64,000 nucleotides of DNA from Ramazzottius varieornatus (lineage: Eukaryota; Tardigrada; Eutardigrada; Parachela; Ramazzottiidae): NCBI GenBank assembly GCA_001949185.1, contig BDGG01000004.1, positions 4,666,554 to 4,730,553 on the forward strand, read 5' to 3'. The notes below the pieces were generated by a model. It did not search any database. It was not told the origin of the DNA and worked only from the letters and a program-made list of their open reading frames with translations. Below are positions 59,856 through 64,000 of this stretch, one piece after another. Made by a program: the position numbers and the translations under genes. How positions within the stretch are numbered: position 1 is the stretch's first letter; the number at the start of each line of letters is the position of its first letter.

Positions 59856-60683
59856 AGTGGCAGTAAAATTTTCGAAGTGGCCAGATTAGCCTCGATATAC
59901 TATCTATTTTATACTGGCTGTTGCTTCCGTCTTTGCCTTTAGTGCTTCCTGCTTAGCTTGTCCCATCTCTCTCGACGTTCTGTTTATCCCTTAGTTCTCT
60001 CGAGTGTCGACAGTCTTGATTTATAAAGCTCCACGGAGGAAAGGGCCCCATGATGGAGCTCGACAGGGTGCCTGTGCGTAAGTCATGTGTTTTCCTGATG
60101 ATCTCGACCCTGATGCACCTCTGGAAGCTGTCCTGAAGGCTGATGTTTTTTTCAGGGAGGCCGAACGTGGCACCCTGTGCAGCACCAACGGAATCTTGGT
60201 CGACGGCCGAAACGGGGTAGAATATCGAAGGGTGGCGGCGATGCAGCTGACAGCCTGACGCGGGAGCGAGACGAAGATCTCATGACCAAACGCAGCCCGT
60301 CAAGACTCAAGACAGGACCTGGTAACCATTTCCCTATGTAGTACAGTACTTCCTCGTCTCTCGCGCAGTTTTTCGTTCAGCTCAATGTCTGGTCATGGCT
60401 GCCCCAAAGAGCGATAGTTTCAGGCTAGTGAGTTACCGTTGGGATTTTGTTTGCCAGTGGGCTTTTGACTGTTTGAGTAAAAATGTGAAATAGGAACTTT
60501 AGTCATTTGTTTTTTCCGATCGAACCAACCTTCTAGGCTTGGAAGTGAGTAGATTACAGTCATCTGACTACTTCCAGCCTGTAGTTCTACGAATATATTA
60601 TATCTCTCGCTCAGTTATCTCGACAAAGTCCTGATTCACAAAGCTTCGAGAAGAACAGGACGGCGCACGATAGTACTCGACAG

Positions 60684-60791
60684 GAGGCTTTCGTTGTATT
60701 CGAGTGGTACTGTTTGCCTAATGTTGCTCTTTTGATTAGTCCGAATTTCGATGCTTCTTCTCCGGGAAGCCGAACGCAGCAAGGCAGCGAT
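60684..60791. repeat. right arm of the 108-bp inverted-repeat pair
   Basis: Begins GAGGCTTTCGTTGTATTCGA and ends AAGGCAGCGATG. Pairs with 59718-59825 across an 858-bp spacer that has no recognisable gene. Confidence 0.9.
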
Positions 60792-62454
60792 GAAGTTGTG
60801 GTTCACGGTCGAGATGGCGGACCGTCAATTATAGAGGGCATCGAAGCGTGTCTCGCCCACGTTAGCTCATTTTATGTCATGTGGTTCTCCGACTTTGCCC
60901 GTTTTTCATGGAGCCACAGACGACGCAATAGCTCGTTGAACATCTTGTTCGGGTTTTGCCCGACGGTCCGCTGAGTCGTCGTTCATCTTAGCTTGCCGGC
61001 AAAAAACACGAGAGAACCGAGGGTTTACTAGTGAGGAATTCGACGCTACTCGTACAGTAAAATTTGTTAACCGGCACTTCAACGCCATTTTGCTGTGTAA
61101 TTTCGAGCGTAATCGTTAACCCGCCCAGTCTACGGAACAAAAGATTCTGATCAGTCATTGAATACGAAAACCGGCACCGCTTCGGGGAAAGCCAACGGTT
61201 TAGGTCGTGAGCCATTGTCATCCATTGAGTCAGTCAAATATTTCTATCTCATTCCGAAGGTTGTTCTTCTTTTGCTGGCTGAAACTAGAAAGTTCACATC
61301 ACTGTGGATGTATGTAGATCCTCAAGGAACTATAAATAATTTATCACATTACATCGTGTTTCATATTGGATTAGGGCGGAAACAAGGATCATCTTGTGAA
61401 CCTTAACCTCACAAGCTTGTAGTATCCCAAACGCTGATTTTGATCTTCAAGCTCGGTAAGTGCGGTTGGTGCAGGAATCAGCAATCCATGTTAGAGTCAC
61501 ATTATAACGAAACCTTGAGTTGTTCGCCCCGCAGTAGACGGTAGACCGTAGACTATCGATTGCTAATAGTGACGTCGCCTTGAAGCTGCTACCGGCGCAA
61601 ACTGCTAAAAACGCAGCTAGCCTGTGTTGAAGCAGGAGACCTTCTGTATGTGATTACATATCTCAGTTATAAATAGGTTCCAGTCAGACGTCGGCGGAAG
61701 TTTTAGCGTCAGAGCGGAGGTTTTATAGTTTCAAACTTTCTGATCGGTGTAAATCAAGTTCTAATGCTGATGCGCGCAGATGGAGATAGTCAAAGTGTAT
61801 ACACTTTCAAGTACGTAGTCGCAGTCTTGTAATCATCCGGCAGTTCGATGTGCACACGTACGACACTGCGAGTCTGCGACAAAACCGGCTTCCCAGCTGA
61901 TCAACGTGCTCTGCTCGATATTACGCCAACACGAGTGATAACGTTGATGGCTGGCTTGCTTGAACTCTCTAATAACTCTGCGAACATTTCTGAGTGGTTT
62001 GAAACTGTCTGTTCACTGGTGAAGAAAACTGTGTGTTCTCTAGAAACTAGAAAGTGAAGTCGCTTGAGTTGAAAGTTATATCACAGTCAAATACGGGTTT
62101 TCGAGGTTGCTGCGTTCATATGCTATCCCGCTACGGGAGTCAAGGAGCTTCTTGCTGCTCCTCGTAACAATGTCGGTTTTTTCTGCTATAGACTCATCGG
62201 AGGTGTTTTGAGAATCGACCGACCTTCGGCTCGTTCGATCGGTGAGTGCATGCAATTAGTTTCTACACAAATACAGAAAAGATGATCAATCAAAAGTTTT
62301 TTTTGAACCATCTGGATTGTTAGGATGGGCAAACGATTATATTGATTTACCGTTTGAGAAAAACAGACAGTCACGTACTGTACATTCAACAGGGAATAAT
62401 TGGTTTCATTCAGGAGTCTTTTGTGTCTGTTACAGTGCTGGATAGTGCCTACTA

Positions 62455-63867
62455 ATGGAACTAGTCGATGAGGATTTCGACGATACGTCCTGGTACTCCG
62501 GAAGTCGCGATTCCTCCCATTCGCGACTGAGTGGAGCGTCCGTCTCGCGCTTGACTGACTGGGGAGAACCTGTCTTTCGGGAAGAAGAGTTTCGAGAGAG
62601 CATTCGATCTCTGCAAGGTAGGCAAGACTTCCATCCGCGCAGTGCTGTTGCATAAATAAACCACGAGGAAAAAATTAAAAGTGGCGTATACAGCTAATAC
62701 GAGCATTGGTCGTGTACGTCAAACCGAGCACCAGCGCTTATTTTTCATTCATGCGACCCTTTATCATCGAAGCAGCTCACAATAAAGCCTTCGTTTGTGC
62801 TGACGAGCCAGTCAGTTTTAATGGCCTACGTTCATGTTTTCGACGGCATAAATTACCATGCGAGTATTAATAGAAAAGTTCGCGGTACATCGCTAGCGCG
62901 TCTCACGGTTCTGGTGCCAAAATCATCTCTGCAGCATCACACGTACTTTGGTGGTGGGTGAAGGTCTCGAGACACCCACCGCTAGCTTCTCATTGACATG
63001 AACCCTGAAATTTCCCCATACGATGGTGTGATGTGACGAACTGGAAATATCCCTCCAGTATATTTTGCCTTATGCGGTGGCTTAAGGAACTCTACTGCTG
63101 CCTATGCTCAAGCTGTTGCGTGCGATGGAGAAGGAAAACACGCCACAAAATGCGCCTCTTTTTTATTTCAGACGAACAGGAGAGAGTTCAGAAGCGAACT
63201 TTCACCAACTGGATTAACTCTCATCTATCTCATGTAAGTTCCGTGGTCAGTTGCCCAGAGTGGCGAGCACAAGGTCCGTCAATCCTGTCTCACTTCCGGG
63301 ACTCTCGAAAATCTAAAACAAATTCAGGATACGGATTTTTGGTTTTGCAGCATCCAAGTCGTCGAGTGGTGCACGATCTATACACGGATATCAGAGATGG
63401 CCGAAGTTTGTTGGCGCTTCTGGAAGTCCTTTCGGGAGACTATCTGGTGAGTGCGGTTGGGTGAGATTTTTCTATTGAGCTCGTCGGATGCCACGGAGTT
63501 GGTTTATGTTTGCAGTAAAGAGGTTTCCGTGTCGTAAACATTGTTTGTGAAATACGGCTGTTGATTCAGTGTCTGGTTATGTTACGTTTGCAGCCAAGCG
63601 AACCAGCCAGACGCTATCACCGTACGCATTACTTGGTCAACGTCGAAAAGGCTCTCGAGTATTTGCGCTATCGGCAGGTTGGTATTGACTTTTCAACTTA
63701 TTATGCATATAACAAAATAAGCCGCTTGTTCAAGTTCAGTTATGCATTGCAGTTATTGTTCTGGTTTACCCTAGATCAAACTGGTGAACATACACACCAG
63801 CGACATTGTCGACGGCAACCATACCGTCATCCTTGGATTAATATGGATTATCATTCTTCATTTCCAA
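62455..63867 (+). CDS. N-terminal part of a spectrin-type actin-binding (CH-domain) protein
   Basis: Five exons in phase (62455-62617, 63172-63233, 63351-63446, 63594-63677, 63775-63867); the gene runs off the right edge. After an acidic, Ser-rich leader of about 54 aa, the first calponin-homology domain reads [60 protein letters not shown], then [16 protein letters not shown] and [12 protein letters not shown]. The last two match the classic actin-binding signature of beta-spectrin, plakins, dystrophin and nesprins. QKRTFTxWINSHL, [10 protein letters not shown] and IKLVNI together lean towards nesprin (SYNE), but beta-spectrin or a plakin is possible; the downstream repeats that would decide are outside the window. 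CH1 of such tandem domains binds F-actin. Confidence 0.88.
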
Positions 63868-64000
63868 GTAAACTAAAAGAAAGATACCTTGTCCTTTTCC
63901 GTCATCAATACTGGCTCACATTTCAGCAAGTTTGAACCATTGGTCAGATGGAATTCTCTGTTGTAGATAAATTTCGATCTGAATATGTTAACGGATACTG

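Larger units (their letters stand above)
49816..62454. other. gene-poor, repeat-bearing region
   Basis: About 12.6 kb without a supported gene. It should contain the semaphorin promoter at its left end. Repeats inside are annotated separately: two hairpin elements, a hAT-type MITE, a 108-bp inverted-repeat pair and a perfect palindrome. The longest frames (53704-54282 plus, 192 codons; 57529-58146 plus, 205 codons; 57409-57858 minus) overlap each other or lack any recognisable domain or splice context. A C-rich run lies at 59120-59137. Confidence 0.45.

Overview
The window is animal nuclear DNA. It holds about ten intron-rich protein genes on both strands, most introns being about 50-250 bp with GT-AG ends. 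The mix is animal-specific: an NK-like homeobox gene, two PBX (TALE) genes, a transmembrane semaphorin, a septin, a Polycomb-type SAM protein, a spectrin-type CH-domain protein, the glycosaminoglycan enzyme PXYLP1, plus housekeeping TRMT44 and the proteasome subunit PSMA4. Compact genes, tiny introns and diverged families suggest an early-branching invertebrate, perhaps a sponge; the species is inference and was not established.

Layout. 1.3-3.6 kb: TRMT44 (+). 3.7-4.3 kb: small secreted or membrane protein (-). 6.2-7.0 kb: homeobox gene (+), converging on PXYLP1 (-, 7.2-9.2 kb). 9.8-11.5 kb: septin (+). 12.0-13.5 and 14.3-16.9 kb: two PBX genes in tandem (-). 18.5-19.9 kb: PSMA4 (+). 20.3-20.6 kb: end of a basic-protein gene (-). 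25.5-27.6 kb: SAM-domain gene (+). 28.3-33.2 kb or beyond: large unrecognised gene with two RRM-like domains (-). 34.1-35.2 kb: broken MATH-BTB pseudogene (+). 36.2-49.8 kb: semaphorin (-) with an 8.2-kb first intron. 49.8-62.4 kb: gene-poor and repeat-bearing. 62.5 kb to the edge: 5' part of an actin-binding CH-domain gene (+).

Exon models were built by hand from splice signals. For TRMT44, the homeobox gene, PXYLP1, septin, both PBX genes, PSMA4, the SAM gene and the semaphorin, every junction keeps phase and the summed coding length is a multiple of three. Product lengths are 622, 227, 482, 429, 332 and 266 (PBX-A and PBX-B), 266, 610 and 713 aa.

The strongest unlisted signal is a dispersed family of about 15 imperfect hairpin elements, roughly 100-125 bp each. 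They share a core CAAGTGGCGCACG facing its reverse complement CGTGCGCCACTTG, inside longer terminal inverted repeats, and most copies lie inside introns. Also present are two copies of an AT-rich hAT-type MITE with 8-bp target duplications, a 1.07-kb segment bounded by near-identical 108-bp inverted repeats, a septin with two altered GTPase motifs, and marked intron turnover between the tandem PBX genes. These genes do not form one pathway; they are neighbours in a compact genome.
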